From: an uncultured Muribaculaceae bacterium
GTDB taxonomy: Bacteria; Bacteroidota; Bacteroidia; Bacteroidales; Muribaculaceae
Direction: 5' to 3'
Assembly: GCA_910579035.1 (NCBI GenBank)
Contig: CAJTSR010000011.1
Location: 1 to 64,000 of the forward strand
DNA length: 64,000 bases
Shown: piece by piece, positions 35,124 to 44,154 of the stretch
Position numbering within the stretch: the stretch's first letter is position 1
How the letters are laid out: each line of letters begins with the position of its first letter
Translations under genes and position numbers: made by a program
Notes under the pieces: generated by a model
What the model saw: the letters and a program-made list of their open reading frames with translations, nothing else
Told to the model about the DNA's origin: nothing
Databases searched by the model: none

Positions 35124-36725
35124 ATGAAACGCACAACCATACTACCAGCCCTCGGCCTCGCCATACTGATGGCGGGAGCGCCGCTCCAACAATCCTATGC
35201 CGCTAACCCGATATTGCCTATGTGGGAATACATACCCGACGGCGAGCCTTACGTGTTTGAAGACCCCGACAATCCCGGCAAGTTCCGAGTATATCTCTAC
35301 GGCTCGCACGACAATCTCGTGACAGAGTACTGCGGCCGCGACCAAGTGGTGTGGTCAGCCCCTATCGACAATCTCAACGAATGGCGCTTCGACGGAGTGA
35401 TATTCACCTCCACCCGCGATGCCAATGGCAATTTACTGTATGCCAACGGACAAGGCGACGTGCTCTACGCGCCCGACGTTGCCGAAGTAATCGACAGCAA
35501 AGGCAAAAAGACATACTATCTCTACCCCAACAACCAGGCCTGGGGCCGAAACGGCATGGTGGCCAAGGCATCGCGTCCAGACGGGCCTTTTGAAGTGTGC
35601 AACTGGGATCCCGAGAATCCGAAACATACCGTAGGCGACCTGCGCTTCGACCCGGGCGTGCTCGTCGACGGGGAGAAAGTGTATGCCTACTGGGGCTTCG
35701 AGGACAGCAACGGCGCCGAGCTCGACCCTTCCACCATGGCGACCATCGTACAAGGCACTCTCCACAAAGACCTCATACCAAGCTCGAAGCAGGAAGGCGT
35801 GTTCCGTTTCTTTGAAGCATCGTCGATGCGCAAAATCAAAGACAAATACGTGCTCGTGTACAGCCGTGTGACAGGTGACGGCGAATTTGGCCTGCCTGCA
35901 ACCAACTACACTCTTGCCTACGCATACTCCGATAGCCCCATGGGACCGTTCACCTACGGTGGCACCATAATCGACGGACGCGGACGCGAAAAAGGCAAGG
36001 ACGGCAAAACAGTATACACCGCCCACCCCTTCGGCAACACCCATGGCAGCATCATCGAAATAAACGGCCAGTGGTATGTATTCTACCACCGCCAGTGCGG
36101 CACAACCGAGTACAACCGCCAAGCCATGGTAGCCCCTATCGAAGTGAAAGTAACAGAAGGCCCGGGCGGAAAAGTAGAAATATCAGAAGGCGAATACACC
36201 TCGGAAGGCTTCGAACTTGGCGGACTCAACCCCCTCGAACGCCACTCAGCCGGCATAGCCTGCCACTATACCGGTCCTGAAGGCACCCGGCAGTCCTATC
36301 CCAACTATTACCATTCAGGCTCTTACATAGAAGCCCTGCGCCCGAAAATCAACGAAGGCGACAAAGCTTACGACCTGCGCATCAACCACGGCCCCGTGGT
36401 AAACAACACCGCCGGTTCGGTAGTCGGATACAAGTACTTCAACTTCGATCATCTCGGCGGGAAAAAAGCCAAATTGCTTGCCGAGCTGATACCCGCAGGA
36501 ATTGCCGGAGGCTTCGACGTGCTTATAGACAACCCCTACACTGGACGTTGCATCGGGGCTGCCGACATATCCGGATTGCCGGCCGGAAAGCCCACCGAAA
36601 TAAGCATAGACCTCAGCGACACCAAAAACCTGAAAGGAAAGCACGCGCTTTACTTCGTATTCAAATCACCGGCTGCGGGCCAATCTGTCTGCACATTGAA
36701 CAACTTCGTATTCACAGCCGAATAA
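35124..36725 (+). CDS. Secreted family-43-like glycoside hydrolase
   Basis: This is a 533-residue protein with a signal peptide (ALGLAILMAGAPLQQSYA). The five-bladed propeller domain spans about 30-340. It opens with a (P)DP-type segment (VFEDPDNPGKFRVYLYGSHD), has a middle block GDLRFDPGVLVDGEKVYAYW, and has a putative acid/base Glu in FFEASSMRKIKDKYVLVYS; the three catalytic acids of GH43 should lie in these blocks. The C-terminal 150 residues are beta-rich and CBM6-like. Family members remove arabinose, xylose or galactose units from plant glycans. No SusC/D pair is adjacent, so it is not in a classic PUL. Confidence 0.82.
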   Translation: MKRTTILPALGLAILMAGAPLQQSYAANPILPMWEYIPDGEPYVFEDPDNPGKFRVYLYGSHDNLVTEYCGRDQVVWSAPIDNLNEWRFDGVIFTSTRDANGNLLYANGQGDVLYAPDVAEVIDSKGKKTYYLYPNNQAWGRNGMVAKASRPDGPFEVCNWDPENPKHTVGDLRFDPGVLVDGEKVYAYWGFEDSNGAELDPSTMATIVQGTLHKDLIPSSKQEGVFRFFEASSMRKIKDKYVLVYSRVTGDGEFGLPATNYTLAYAYSDSPMGPFTYGGTIIDGRGREKGKDGKTVYTAHPFGNTHGSIIEINGQWYVFYHRQCGTTEYNRQAMVAPIEVKVTEGPGGKVEISEGEYTSEGFELGGLNPLERHSAGIACHYTGPEGTRQSYPNYYHSGSYIEALRPKINEGDKAYDLRINHGPVVNNTAGSVVGYKYFNFDHLGGKKAKLLAELIPAGIAGGFDVLIDNPYTGRCIGAADISGLPAGKPTEISIDLSDTKNLKGKHALYFVFKSPAAGQSVCTLNNFVFTAE

Positions 36726-36777
36726 CGCCATCAAATTTATTCGGGGCGACTATTGCATTAATCTCGCGAATTCTGCT

Positions 36778-36785
36778 TATATTTG
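36778..36785 (+). promoter_or_regulatory. Promoter -7 box of the ferredoxin oxidoreductase operon
   Basis: TATATTTG 56 bp before the first gene of the operon. Confidence 0.5.
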
Positions 36786-36841
36786 CGATACGGTATTGCC
36801 GGGGACTCCGGCCGTGCCACTTACCTTAAACATATATACGT

Positions 36842-37078
36842 ATGGCAAAAGTTTATGGAGCTGTAACAATCGACGACAAGCGATGCAAAGGGTGCGACCT
36901 CTGCGTGGTGGCCTGTCCCACCGATGTTCTTCAGCTACAGCCCAAGGAGGTAAACGACCGAGGTTACCACTACGCGTTCACGGCCAATCCCGGCGCCTGC
37001 ATAGGCTGCGCCGCCTGCGCCACAGTCTGTCCCGATGCCTGCATCGAAGTGTACCGCTTTGTGAATCGCGGCGAATAA
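36842..37078 (+). CDS. 2-oxoacid:ferredoxin oxidoreductase, ferredoxin-like delta subunit
   Basis: This 78-residue protein contains two [4Fe-4S] motifs, CKGCDLCVVACP (about 16-27) and CIGCAACATVCP (about 54-65). It is the electron-transfer subunit of the four-part complex encoded with the next three genes; it carries electrons from the TPP subunit to ferredoxin. It lies 33 bp before the alpha-subunit gene. Confidence 0.92.
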   Translation: MAKVYGAVTIDDKRCKGCDLCVVACPTDVLQLQPKEVNDRGYHYAFTANPGACIGCAACATVCPDACIEVYRFVNRGE

Positions 37079-37111
37079 TCCAACTCCAACCCTGAAAAGC
37101 ACCAAAACACA

Positions 37112-38200
37112 ATGGAAGAAGAAGTAAGACTGATGAAGGGCAACGAAGCCATAGCCCACGCCGCAATACGCTACGGCGCCGATGGCTACTTCGGATACCC
37201 TATCACGCCGCAGTCGGAAGTACTCGAAACCCTTGCAGAGCTGCGCCCGTGGGAAACCACCGGCATGGTCGTACTGCAGGCCGAAAGCGAAGTAGCGGCT
37301 ATAAACATGGTTTACGGCGGCGCTGCCACCGGTAAAGCCGTTATGACCTCCTCGTCGTCACCCGGCGTCAGCCTCAAGCAGGAGGGCATATCGTACCTCG
37401 CAGCATCGGAGCTGCCCGCACTCATTGTCAACGTTATGCGCGGCGGCCCCGGCCTCGGCACAATCCAGCCCTCGCAGGCCGACTATTTCCAAGCCACCAA
37501 AGGCGGCGGCCACGGCGACTACCATATGATAGTCCTTGCCCCCGCCACAGTGCAGGAAATGACCGACTTCGTGGCCCTCGGCTTCGATCTGGCCTTCAAA
37601 TACCGCAATCCCGCAATGATTCTGGCCGACGGCATCGTGGGCCAGATGATGGAAAAAGTAGTGCTGCCGCCACAGCGCCCGCGCCGCACCGAGGAAGAAC
37701 TGCGCGCGCAGTGCCCCTGGGCAGCGTGCGGACGAGGCGACCGCGACCACCGCAACGTGGTGACTTCGCTCGAACTCGACTCGGCCAAGATGGAAGAAAA
37801 CAACCACCGCTTCCAGCGCACATACCGCCTGATTGAAGAAAACGAGATACGCTTCAAGGAATACTACACCGAAGACGCCGAATACCTTATCGTGGCATTT
37901 GGCTCAATAGCCCGTATCTGCCTCAAAGCCATCGAAGAAGCGCGAGAAGCCGGCATAAAGATAGGACTGCTCCGTCCCATCACGCTATGGCCCTTCCCCA
38001 CCGCAGAGATAGCACGCCTGAGCAAACAGGTGCGCGGCATACTCACCGTGGAGCTGAACGCCGGACAGATGGTGGAAGACGTGCGGCTCTCCGCCGAAGG
38101 ACGCGTGCCCGTGTTCCACTTCGGTCGTATGGGCGGTATGATACCCAACCCCACCGAAGTGCTCGAAGCCCTCAAAAACGATTTTCCCGAACTCCGATAA
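37112..38200 (+). CDS. 2-oxoacid:ferredoxin oxidoreductase, alpha subunit (VorB/KorA type)
   Basis: This 362-residue protein has the pyrimidine-binding domain fold of PFOR-type enzymes. GNEAIAHAAIRYGADGYFGY followed by PITPQSEVLE is the family N-terminus, and SSSPGVSLKQEGISYLAASE the second block. These enzymes decarboxylate 2-oxoglutarate or branched-chain 2-oxoacids to the acyl-CoA, reducing ferredoxin. The order delta-alpha-beta-gamma matches Bacteroidales Vor/Kor clusters; sequence alone does not separate the two substrates. Confidence 0.92.
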   Translation: MEEEVRLMKGNEAIAHAAIRYGADGYFGYPITPQSEVLETLAELRPWETTGMVVLQAESEVAAINMVYGGAATGKAVMTSSSSPGVSLKQEGISYLAASELPALIVNVMRGGPGLGTIQPSQADYFQATKGGGHGDYHMIVLAPATVQEMTDFVALGFDLAFKYRNPAMILADGIVGQMMEKVVLPPQRPRRTEEELRAQCPWAACGRGDRDHRNVVTSLELDSAKMEENNHRFQRTYRLIEENEIRFKEYYTEDAEYLIVAFGSIARICLKAIEEAREAGIKIGLLRPITLWPFPTAEIARLSKQVRGILTVELNAGQMVEDVRLSAEGRVPVFHFGRMGGMIPNPTEVLEALKNDFPELR

Positions 38201-38212
38201 AAAAGAAAAGCA

Positions 38213-38977
38213 ATGACACCCGAAGAAATCATCAAGCCTGAAAACAAGGTATATTCGCGGCCTCGTCTGCTGACGGAGAACGTGACCCACTATTGCCCCG
38301 GTTGCAGCCACGGAGTGGTACACCGCATAATAGCCGAACTCCTCGACGAGATGGGAGTGGCAGACAAAGCGATAGGCATAGCCCCGGTAGGCTGCGCAGT
38401 GTTCGCCTACAACTACATCGACGTTGACTGGGTGGAAGCGGCACACGGACGCGCGCCCGCGCTCGCCACTGCAGCAAGCAGGCTCAATCCCGACAAGCTC
38501 GTATTCACCTATCAGGGCGACGGCGACCTTGCCGCAATCGGTACTGCCGAAACAATCCACGCCGCGAACCGTGGCGAAAACATCGCCATAATATTTATCA
38601 ACAACGCCATATACGGCATGACCGGCGGACAGATGGCTCCCACCACCCTGCTTGGCATGAAGACCGCCACAACGCCCTACGGCCGCACAGCCGAACTGAA
38701 CGGCTACCCGCTGGCTATCACCAACCTGCTGGCGCAGCTCGACGGCACCTGTTATGTGACCCGTCAGGCCGTGCACACACCCGCCTCCGTCCGCAAGACC
38801 AAAGCGGCCATCAAGAAAGCCTTTGAAAACGCCATGGCAAAGAAAGGCACTTCGGTAGTGGAAGTAGTGGGCACATGCAGCTCAGGCTGGAAAATGACAC
38901 CGGCGCAGAGCAACGACTGGATGGCAGAGCATATGTTTGAAAAATACCCTCTGGGCGACCTTAAAAACGAAGACTAA
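38213..38977 (+). CDS. 2-oxoacid:ferredoxin oxidoreductase, beta (TPP) subunit
   Basis: This 254-residue protein carries the TPP/Mg motif GDGDLAAIGTAETIHAANRG with downstream NNAIYGMTGGQMAPTT. The N-terminal CPGCSHGVVHR block is typical of the beta subunit. It lies 12 bp after alpha; the stop codon shares a base with the gamma start. Confidence 0.92.
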   Translation: MTPEEIIKPENKVYSRPRLLTENVTHYCPGCSHGVVHRIIAELLDEMGVADKAIGIAPVGCAVFAYNYIDVDWVEAAHGRAPALATAASRLNPDKLVFTYQGDGDLAAIGTAETIHAANRGENIAIIFINNAIYGMTGGQMAPTTLLGMKTATTPYGRTAELNGYPLAITNLLAQLDGTCYVTRQAVHTPASVRKTKAAIKKAFENAMAKKGTSVVEVVGTCSSGWKMTPAQSNDWMAEHMFEKYPLGDLKNED

Positions 38978-39510
38978 TGAAAGAAGAAATAGTAATCGCA
39001 GGCTTCGGCGGCCAGGGAGTACTCTCTATGGGCAAGATACTGGCCTACGCCGGTCTTATGGACAACCTCGAAGTCACATGGATGCCCTCCTACGGGCCTG
39101 AACAGCGCGGTGGCACAGCCAACGTCACGGTAATCCTCAGCGACGCCCCCATCAGCTCGCCCGTGCTTGACACTTTCGACACCGTGGTGGCCCTCAACCA
39201 GCAAAGCCTTGACAAGTTCGAGAGCAAGGTGAAAAAAGGAGGACTGCTCATATACGACCCCTCCGGCATTCACCGCCTGCCCCAGCGAACCGACATCAAA
39301 GTAGTTTCTGTCGACGCCATCACAGCATCTGTAGAGCTTAAAAACTCCAAGACCTACAATATGATTCTCCTCGGAGCGCTCCTGAAGCTGCGTCCGATGG
39401 TCGAAATCGACGCCGTGCTGCGCGGTCTGAAGAAAACGCTGCCCGAACGCCACCATCACCTGCTCCCGCTCAACGAGCAGGCTCTGCGCAAAGGCATGGA
39501 ACTCGTGTAA
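38977..39510 (+). CDS. 2-oxoacid:ferredoxin oxidoreductase, gamma subunit
   Basis: This 177-residue protein opens with IAGFGGQGVLSMGKILAYAG and contains MPSYGPEQRGGTANVTVILS, both diagnostic for the gamma domain of 2-oxoacid oxidoreductases. It is the last gene of the operon; the terminator at 39528-39555 follows. Confidence 0.92.
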   Translation: MKEEIVIAGFGGQGVLSMGKILAYAGLMDNLEVTWMPSYGPEQRGGTANVTVILSDAPISSPVLDTFDTVVALNQQSLDKFESKVKKGGLLIYDPSGIHRLPQRTDIKVVSVDAITASVELKNSKTYNMILLGALLKLRPMVEIDAVLRGLKKTLPERHHHLLPLNEQALRKGMELV

Positions 39511-39527
39511 AAACCATCTACGACAAT

Positions 39528-39555
39528 AAAAAAAGCGGCATCAGCCGCTTTTTTT
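39528..39555. terminator. Bidirectional terminator
   Basis: GCGGC (39535-39539) and GCCGC (39544-39548) pair around ATCA, flanked by seven As and seven Ts. It serves both convergent transcripts. Confidence 0.85.
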
Positions 39556-39572
39556 ATTGCTTGTAAGTCGGT

Positions 39573-40409
39573 TCAGTCTGCCGCATGGTACTCTATAAGA
39601 CCCGGCATCGAATAGCGGATTATCTTGGCTATCTCGATTCCGAAATCTGACGCAGCCTTAAGCAAAAGATCCTTGTACAGAACGCAGGTAGAGCCTACAC
39701 AGCACAGGCGATGCTCCTTGTAGGGGTACGCCTGCATATTTCGCGTAAAAAAGCTCATAAAGGCATTATACACAAGCTCGTATACATATGGCTCATCAAG
39801 GTGCTCGGCAAGAAACAGCGAGTATCGCGAAAGGGTTCGGCTCGGTAGCGGATTGGTATACACCTCGTCCATAAGAATGTTGGGCGTCACCATATACTTC
39901 TCATAGAAAGCCCGGATAAGCTCCTGCGGCGCGATTCCCTTGAGCATATCGGCAATAAAGGTCTTGCCCATATATGCTCCCGAGCCTTCGTCGCCGAGAA
40001 TGAAGCCGAGCGGAGCCACGGTCTTCACAATCTCCGAGCCGTTGTAGAGGCACGAGTTCGAGCCCGTGCCGAGTATGCAGGCAAGACCTGCCTCGCGGAC
40101 AAGTAGTCCGCGGGCAGCGCCGAGGAGGTCGCTTTCCACAGTGACAGGCGTCTTGAACTGCGCCACAAGCGACGACTCCATTATCTTCGTTTTTTCCTTC
40201 GACGAGCAGCCTGCGCCATAGAAATACACGTGGTCCCAGCGACGGCGGAAAAACGCCTCGGGTAGCTCCAGACGGATGGCATGGGATATTTCGCGACGCG
40301 TCTGGAAGAACGGATTAAGACCCGTGGTGAAGGCATGCTCCACTATCTCGGTTCCGTCCAAGAGCGCCCATTCCGTACGCGTGCTGCTGCTTTCGGCTAT
40401 GATTTTCAT
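39573..40409 (-). CDS. BadF/BadG-family sugar kinase, N-acetylglucosamine kinase-like
   Basis: This 278-residue ASKHA-fold kinase has phosphate-1 motif IAESSSTRTEWALLDG, where the usual Asp/Gly pair is altered to SSSTRTEW as in Bacteroidetes members. GTGSNSCLYNG and LGDEGSGAYMGK are the phosphate-2/adenosine region. Family members phosphorylate N-acetylglucosamine or related amino sugars from wall turnover. Its start overlaps the stop of the tricorn-like gene (ATGA), so the two are translationally coupled. Confidence 0.8.
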   Translation of the reverse strand: MKIIAESSSTRTEWALLDGTEIVEHAFTTGLNPFFQTRREISHAIRLELPEAFFRRRWDHVYFYGAGCSSKEKTKIMESSLVAQFKTPVTVESDLLGAARGLLVREAGLACILGTGSNSCLYNGSEIVKTVAPLGFILGDEGSGAYMGKTFIADMLKGIAPQELIRAFYEKYMVTPNILMDEVYTNPLPSRTLSRYSLFLAEHLDEPYVYELVYNAFMSFFTRNMQAYPYKEHRLCCVGSTCVLYKDLLLKAASDFGIEIAKIIRYSMPGLIEYHAAD

Positions 40410-43400
40410 TTGGCAGAGTCTATTTGACGAAGTAATTCTTCAACGGCGGTACGAAGCTGGGCATCATCTCCAGCCACGATTCCCTCGGGAGTGTTCGCCA
40501 CCTTGATGTCCGGCTCGAGCTGCTGGTTCTCAAGCACCGAACCGTCGGCAAGGCGGTAGCCTACCACAGGGATACCGAACACAAGGGTCGGATCCTGCAT
40601 ACGCACCCAGTTGACCGATGTCATAGTGCCCGGAACAGGCATTCCGACTGTCTTGCCGAGGCCGCGGTGGCTGTAAACCCACGGTGTTCCGTGAGCATTC
40701 GAGTAGCACGGCTCGGCCATAAGCATTATCGACGGTTTGTTCCAACGGCGCGAAGGCATGTCGCAGGTAGCCTCGCCGCGTATTTCCTGTGTAAAATATT
40801 TCTTGCCGCTGAGCAGCACCTCTATGTCCTCGTGGAGGCGTCCGCCACCGTTCCAGCGTATGTCTATCACCACACCCTCGCGGTCGTTGTACTTACCGAG
40901 GAGATCGGAGTATACCTTGCGGAACGAGTCATCGTCCATCGACGATATATGGACGTAGCCCAATCGTCCGCCCGACAGCCTGTCGACGTCGGCAGCACGC
41001 TGCTTCACCCAGCGGTCATACAGCAAGTCGCTCTGCCGGCCAGAAGATACGGGACGCACCACGATGTCGCGGCGAGTACCGTCGGGGGCAAGCAGCGACA
41101 CGAGCGTGCGACGACCTGAAGCATCAGCAAGCAGACGGTCGACAGGCATCTCGGCTGTCACCTCCTTGCCGTTGATTTTCTCTACCACGGTACCGGGTAC
41201 AACTTCCGGCGACAGATTGTAGAGCGGGCCCTTTTCGAGCACTTCCTCTATGCGGGCGCCCTTGCCTGCATATCCGAGGTCATAAAGCACGCCGAGCGAA
41301 GCGGTGCGTTCGCTGAACGCCGCCGAGGGAGCGCCCTGATAGCGGCCGCCGGTATGACTTACATTCAGTTCGCCGAGAAGCTCGCTGAGCAGCTGGGCAA
41401 AGTCGTAGTTATTGTTGATATGCGGAAGGAACTTGCGATAGTCGCGACAGAGGCCGGCCCAGTCCGTGCCGTGCATATCGGCAGTATAGAAGCGCTCGCG
41501 TTCCTCGCGCTCCACATAGTCGAGCATAAAACGACGCTCTGCCGCAGGATCAAGAACCATCTCGGCATTGTACGAAATAGGCTTGATGGTGCTTCCGAAT
41601 TTATTAAGGCTTCCGCCGAAAAGGAATATGTTTTTCCCGTCGGCCGACATATCGAAGTATGCCGAACTTTCGGGGTGACGCTTCTTCATCGACAAATCAC
41701 CGCTTTCAAGGTCAAGATCCCATATGAAGGTGCCCTTGTCGGCAGATGAGATAAAGTAGAGATGCTTGCCTTCGGTGTCAACAATTGCATCGCGGAGGTC
41801 GGTCGACATAGGCGTCACACGCACCTGTCGGTCGCTAAGCCCGTCATATTCCACATTTATTATCGAATCGTTCTTCTCCTTGCTGTCTTTCTTAGCTGCC
41901 TTGGCAAGCTCCCGCTCCTCTTTGGTAAGCTTGAAGTTATCGTATGCGTCGCGGTTCATAAACACGAAGAAAACGTCCATCTGCGACCCCCACGAAGCGT
42001 GGTTGCGCATACCGAGGCGCTCCGAGGCAAAAGCGAGCGCGTTGCCGCCAAGAATCCACTTAGGCTCTGCGTCGAAGTATCCGCTGTTGGTTATGTTGGT
42101 AAGTTTGCCGTCGGCCACATTGATTATTGCCACGTCGGAGTAAGGATCGTGCTTGCGGTCGATTATCTCGAGGGCTATCCATCGCGAATCGGGCGACCAC
42201 GTGAAGTAAAAGCGTCCGTTGCGCTGACGGTGCGTCGAGCCGTCTGTAAGCTCTGTCACCTTCTTGCTCTTCATATCCATCACGGCAAGCTTGTTGCGGT
42301 CAAGTATAAAGGCCAGTTTCTTGCCGTCGGGCGACAGTTTGGGCACGGTTCGCTCGTGCTTGTCGGCTTTGAACACCGGCTCCTCGCTGATGATGGTGGC
42401 ATGGGCGAGGTCGGGCTCGTCGGTCGGACGGCCGAGTGTGGCGCGATATATATTTGCGCGGCCGTCGCGCTCCGATGTGTAGTACAAGGTGCTGTCGTTG
42501 CCCCAGCTGAGGTCGCTTTCGGCCTCGGGTGTGGCAGATATCTGCTTGGTGGTGCTGTAATCGACAGGCGTCACAAACACATCGCCACGGTAAAGGAATG
42601 CAACGAGCTTGCCGTTTGGCGAGGCGGCTGCCCCGCCGGCGCCTCTCGAGCCGCCAATCTTTCGCAACTCGTCGGGAAAATCCGCCTTTATGTCCACTGC
42701 CACCTTCGCAGGCTTCGATGCCCCGGAGGCAAGTGTGTACAGCTCGCCGTCGTAGGTAAACGCCAGCGTTCCGTTTGCGGCTCGCGAAAGGAAACGCACC
42801 GGGTGGCGCTTGAAGTCCGTCACAGGCACGGCCTTGCCATAATCGCCGGCAACGGCGCGGTACACATTAAGGCTCTTCTGGGGAGCACGCTCACTGAGGA
42901 AATAGAGGGCATCGCCTGCATCGACAGGACACAAATCCTCACCGGGAAGGTCAACGAGTTTTTCATGTCGGCCTGTGGCAGGGGTATAGCGCCATATATC
43001 GCGAGTAACCGACGATGTATGGTGCTTGCGCCACTGGTCCTCGAAGCCTTTCACGTCCTCGTACACAAAGCTCTTGCCGTCGGGCGCCCACGAAATGTAG
43101 CGCGCCGGCGTTGCCAGAAGCTGGCGTGAGGCGCCTCCGCCCACAGGCACGGAATAGACCTGCGTCATTCTCCCCGTGGGGAACATGGCGCTCGAAGCCG
43201 GAGCCTGAATTGCGGCAGAATAAAGCACCTCCTTGCCGTCGGGAGTGAAAGCCTCGGGTATTTCCGATGCGGAATTATACGTGAGGCGCTTCCATTCCTT
43301 TGACGAGCCGTCGGCAGCTATCACAAATATATCGGCATTGCCGTAGCGATCGGAAGAAAAAGCGATAGAACGGCTGTCCGGGCTCCATATCGGAGTGGTT

Positions 43401-43594
43401 TCGTAAGAAGGCTGCGAAGTGAGCCTCAGAGCCTCCCCGCCGCCGGTCGGAACCGTGAATATGTCGCCTTTGTATGTAAATGCAATCCGACTTCCGTCGG
43501 GCGATATTTTCGCATTTCTAAGCCACAAAGGGCTTTCGGCAGCACCGGCAGATATGGCGCCGGCAGCAAAAATGCATAGTAAGATATGTTTCAT
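40406..43594 (-). CDS. Tricorn-like S41 protease
   Basis: This is a 1062-residue protein. The start at 43594 gives a signal peptide (MKHILLCIFAAGAISAGAAE); the frame to 43702 would run through its promoter. The N-terminal two-thirds has repeated beta-propeller blades with PD40-like motifs (ISPDGSRIAFTYKGDIFTVP, WSPDSRSIAFSSDRYG, LSPDGKKLAF). A helical linker, PDZ domain (about 760-850, VVPGTVVEKINGKEVT) and S41 core follow, with the putative catalytic Ser in CYSNAHGTPW and upstream IDIRWNGGGRL. Tricorn degrades oligopeptides to small peptides; here the location is periplasmic or surface. It has two tandem promoters in a duplicated repeat. Confidence 0.92.
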   Translation of the reverse strand: MKHILLCIFAAGAISAGAAESPLWLRNAKISPDGSRIAFTYKGDIFTVPTGGGEALRLTSQPSYETTPIWSPDSRSIAFSSDRYGNADIFVIAADGSSKEWKRLTYNSASEIPEAFTPDGKEVLYSAAIQAPASSAMFPTGRMTQVYSVPVGGGASRQLLATPARYISWAPDGKSFVYEDVKGFEDQWRKHHTSSVTRDIWRYTPATGRHEKLVDLPGEDLCPVDAGDALYFLSERAPQKSLNVYRAVAGDYGKAVPVTDFKRHPVRFLSRAANGTLAFTYDGELYTLASGASKPAKVAVDIKADFPDELRKIGGSRGAGGAAASPNGKLVAFLYRGDVFVTPVDYSTTKQISATPEAESDLSWGNDSTLYYTSERDGRANIYRATLGRPTDEPDLAHATIISEEPVFKADKHERTVPKLSPDGKKLAFILDRNKLAVMDMKSKKVTELTDGSTHRQRNGRFYFTWSPDSRWIALEIIDRKHDPYSDVAIINVADGKLTNITNSGYFDAEPKWILGGNALAFASERLGMRNHASWGSQMDVFFVFMNRDAYDNFKLTKEERELAKAAKKDSKEKNDSIINVEYDGLSDRQVRVTPMSTDLRDAIVDTEGKHLYFISSADKGTFIWDLDLESGDLSMKKRHPESSAYFDMSADGKNIFLFGGSLNKFGSTIKPISYNAEMVLDPAAERRFMLDYVEREERERFYTADMHGTDWAGLCRDYRKFLPHINNNYDFAQLLSELLGELNVSHTGGRYQGAPSAAFSERTASLGVLYDLGYAGKGARIEEVLEKGPLYNLSPEVVPGTVVEKINGKEVTAEMPVDRLLADASGRRTLVSLLAPDGTRRDIVVRPVSSGRQSDLLYDRWVKQRAADVDRLSGGRLGYVHISSMDDDSFRKVYSDLLGKYNDREGVVIDIRWNGGGRLHEDIEVLLSGKKYFTQEIRGEATCDMPSRRWNKPSIMLMAEPCYSNAHGTPWVYSHRGLGKTVGMPVPGTMTSVNWVRMQDPTLVFGIPVVGYRLADGSVLENQQLEPDIKVANTPEGIVAGDDAQLRTAVEELLRQIDSAK

Positions 43595-43623
43595 CCTTTG
43601 CAAGAGTGTTTTATAGAGGTTTT

Positions 43624-43692
43624 TGCAAAGATACGGATAAGTCGAGCGCAAAACAAATTTATTTAATTTTGCCGAGCGAGAGTATCTAAGGC
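43624..43692 (-). repeat. Dispersed promoter-bearing repeat, copy A
   Basis: This 69-bp element matches copy C (49862-49931, opposite orientation) at all but about four bases and one indel. It contains TTTG (43657-43654), 20 bp, and TATCTTTG (43633-43626) directed at the tricorn-like gene, whose ATG is 32 bp downstream. It ends in CCGAGCG and a CTAAGGC block, conserved between copies beyond what a promoter needs. Confidence 0.7.
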
Positions 43693-43697
43693 GATTA

Positions 43698-43740
43698 GCC
43701 AAAGATACGAATAAGTTGGGAGCAAAAGCAAATATTCTTT
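43698..43740 (-). repeat. Dispersed promoter-bearing repeat, diverged copy B
   Basis: This is a weaker copy of A lying 74 bp upstream in the same orientation: AAAGATACGAATAAGT, then GAGCAAAAGCAAAT, then TTTTGACGA. TATCTTTG (43707-43700) is kept, giving a second tandem promoter for the tricorn-like gene. Confidence 0.55.
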
Positions 43741-43776
43741 GCTTTTGACGAATGAAACACCCTCTAAATAAAAAAA

Positions 43777-43801
43777 GCGCCCGGAATAATCTACCGGACG
43801 T
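43777..43801 (-). terminator. Terminator of the 26-codon mini-gene
   Basis: On the minus strand ACGUCCGG pairs with CCGGGCGC (one mismatch) around UAGAUUAUU, then seven Us follow. It closes the transcript that starts near 43986. Confidence 0.6.
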
Positions 43802-43856
43802 ACTGAATTGTTGATAACGTGAATAATTTTAATGCAATGGCATCTATCGGAAAGCC

Positions 43857-43937
43857 TTACTTTGACATATCAGCCGAATAGATAGCAGCGCTTGCTGTGC
43901 AATACCATACTATTGCTTTCTTGAATAGTTTAAGCAT
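43857..43937 (-). CDS. Candidate 26-residue small protein
   Basis: An ATG at 43937 opens MLKLFKKAIVWYCTASAAIY and ends SADMSK. The peptide is basic at the N-terminus, then hydrophobic, like a membrane-associated microprotein. A promoter -7 box (TACCTTTG, 44000-43993) and a hairpin with U run (43777-43801) frame it, so a transcript of about 200 nt seems likely. No other gene uses this unit. A non-coding RNA with an incidental frame is the alternative. The rest of 43741-44154 holds only the rplT terminator. Confidence 0.45.
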   Translation of the reverse strand: MLKLFKKAIVWYCTASAAIYSADMSK

Positions 43938-43992
43938 AGTCTTTAGTGCTTAGTTTAACAATCTTTTTTACCTATGTGCATTTAAAACGCCG

Positions 43993-44000
43993 CAAAGGTA
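43993..44000 (-). promoter_or_regulatory. Promoter -7 box of the mini-gene
   Basis: On the minus strand TACCTTTG fits TAnnTTTG, 56 bp before the candidate ATG. There is no clear -33 TTTG at 19-20 bp. Confidence 0.5.
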
Positions 44001-44100
44001 CAAAAAGATTTCAAAACTATGCTAAAAAACATACTTTTAAAACACATGTCATCATCACTAAAACTTCTCCGCCCTATGTAGCAGCACATTAAAGAAAGAA

Positions 44101-44131
44101 CGAAGGAGCTGCAAAAACTGCAACTCCTTCG
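44101..44131 (-). terminator. Terminator after rplT
   Basis: CGAAGGAGCTGCA and TGCAACTCCTTCG pair with one mismatch about a five-base loop. It is flanked by T-rich sequence on both sides, so it ends the leftward thrS-infC-rpmI-rplT transcript. Confidence 0.8.
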
Positions 44132-44154
44132 TTTTTTCTTGCTGTGCTAAGAAT

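Noticed and set aside
41762..43129. 455-residue open frame on the plus strand
   Set aside because: Antisense of the tricorn-like protease, which has full domain support on the other strand.
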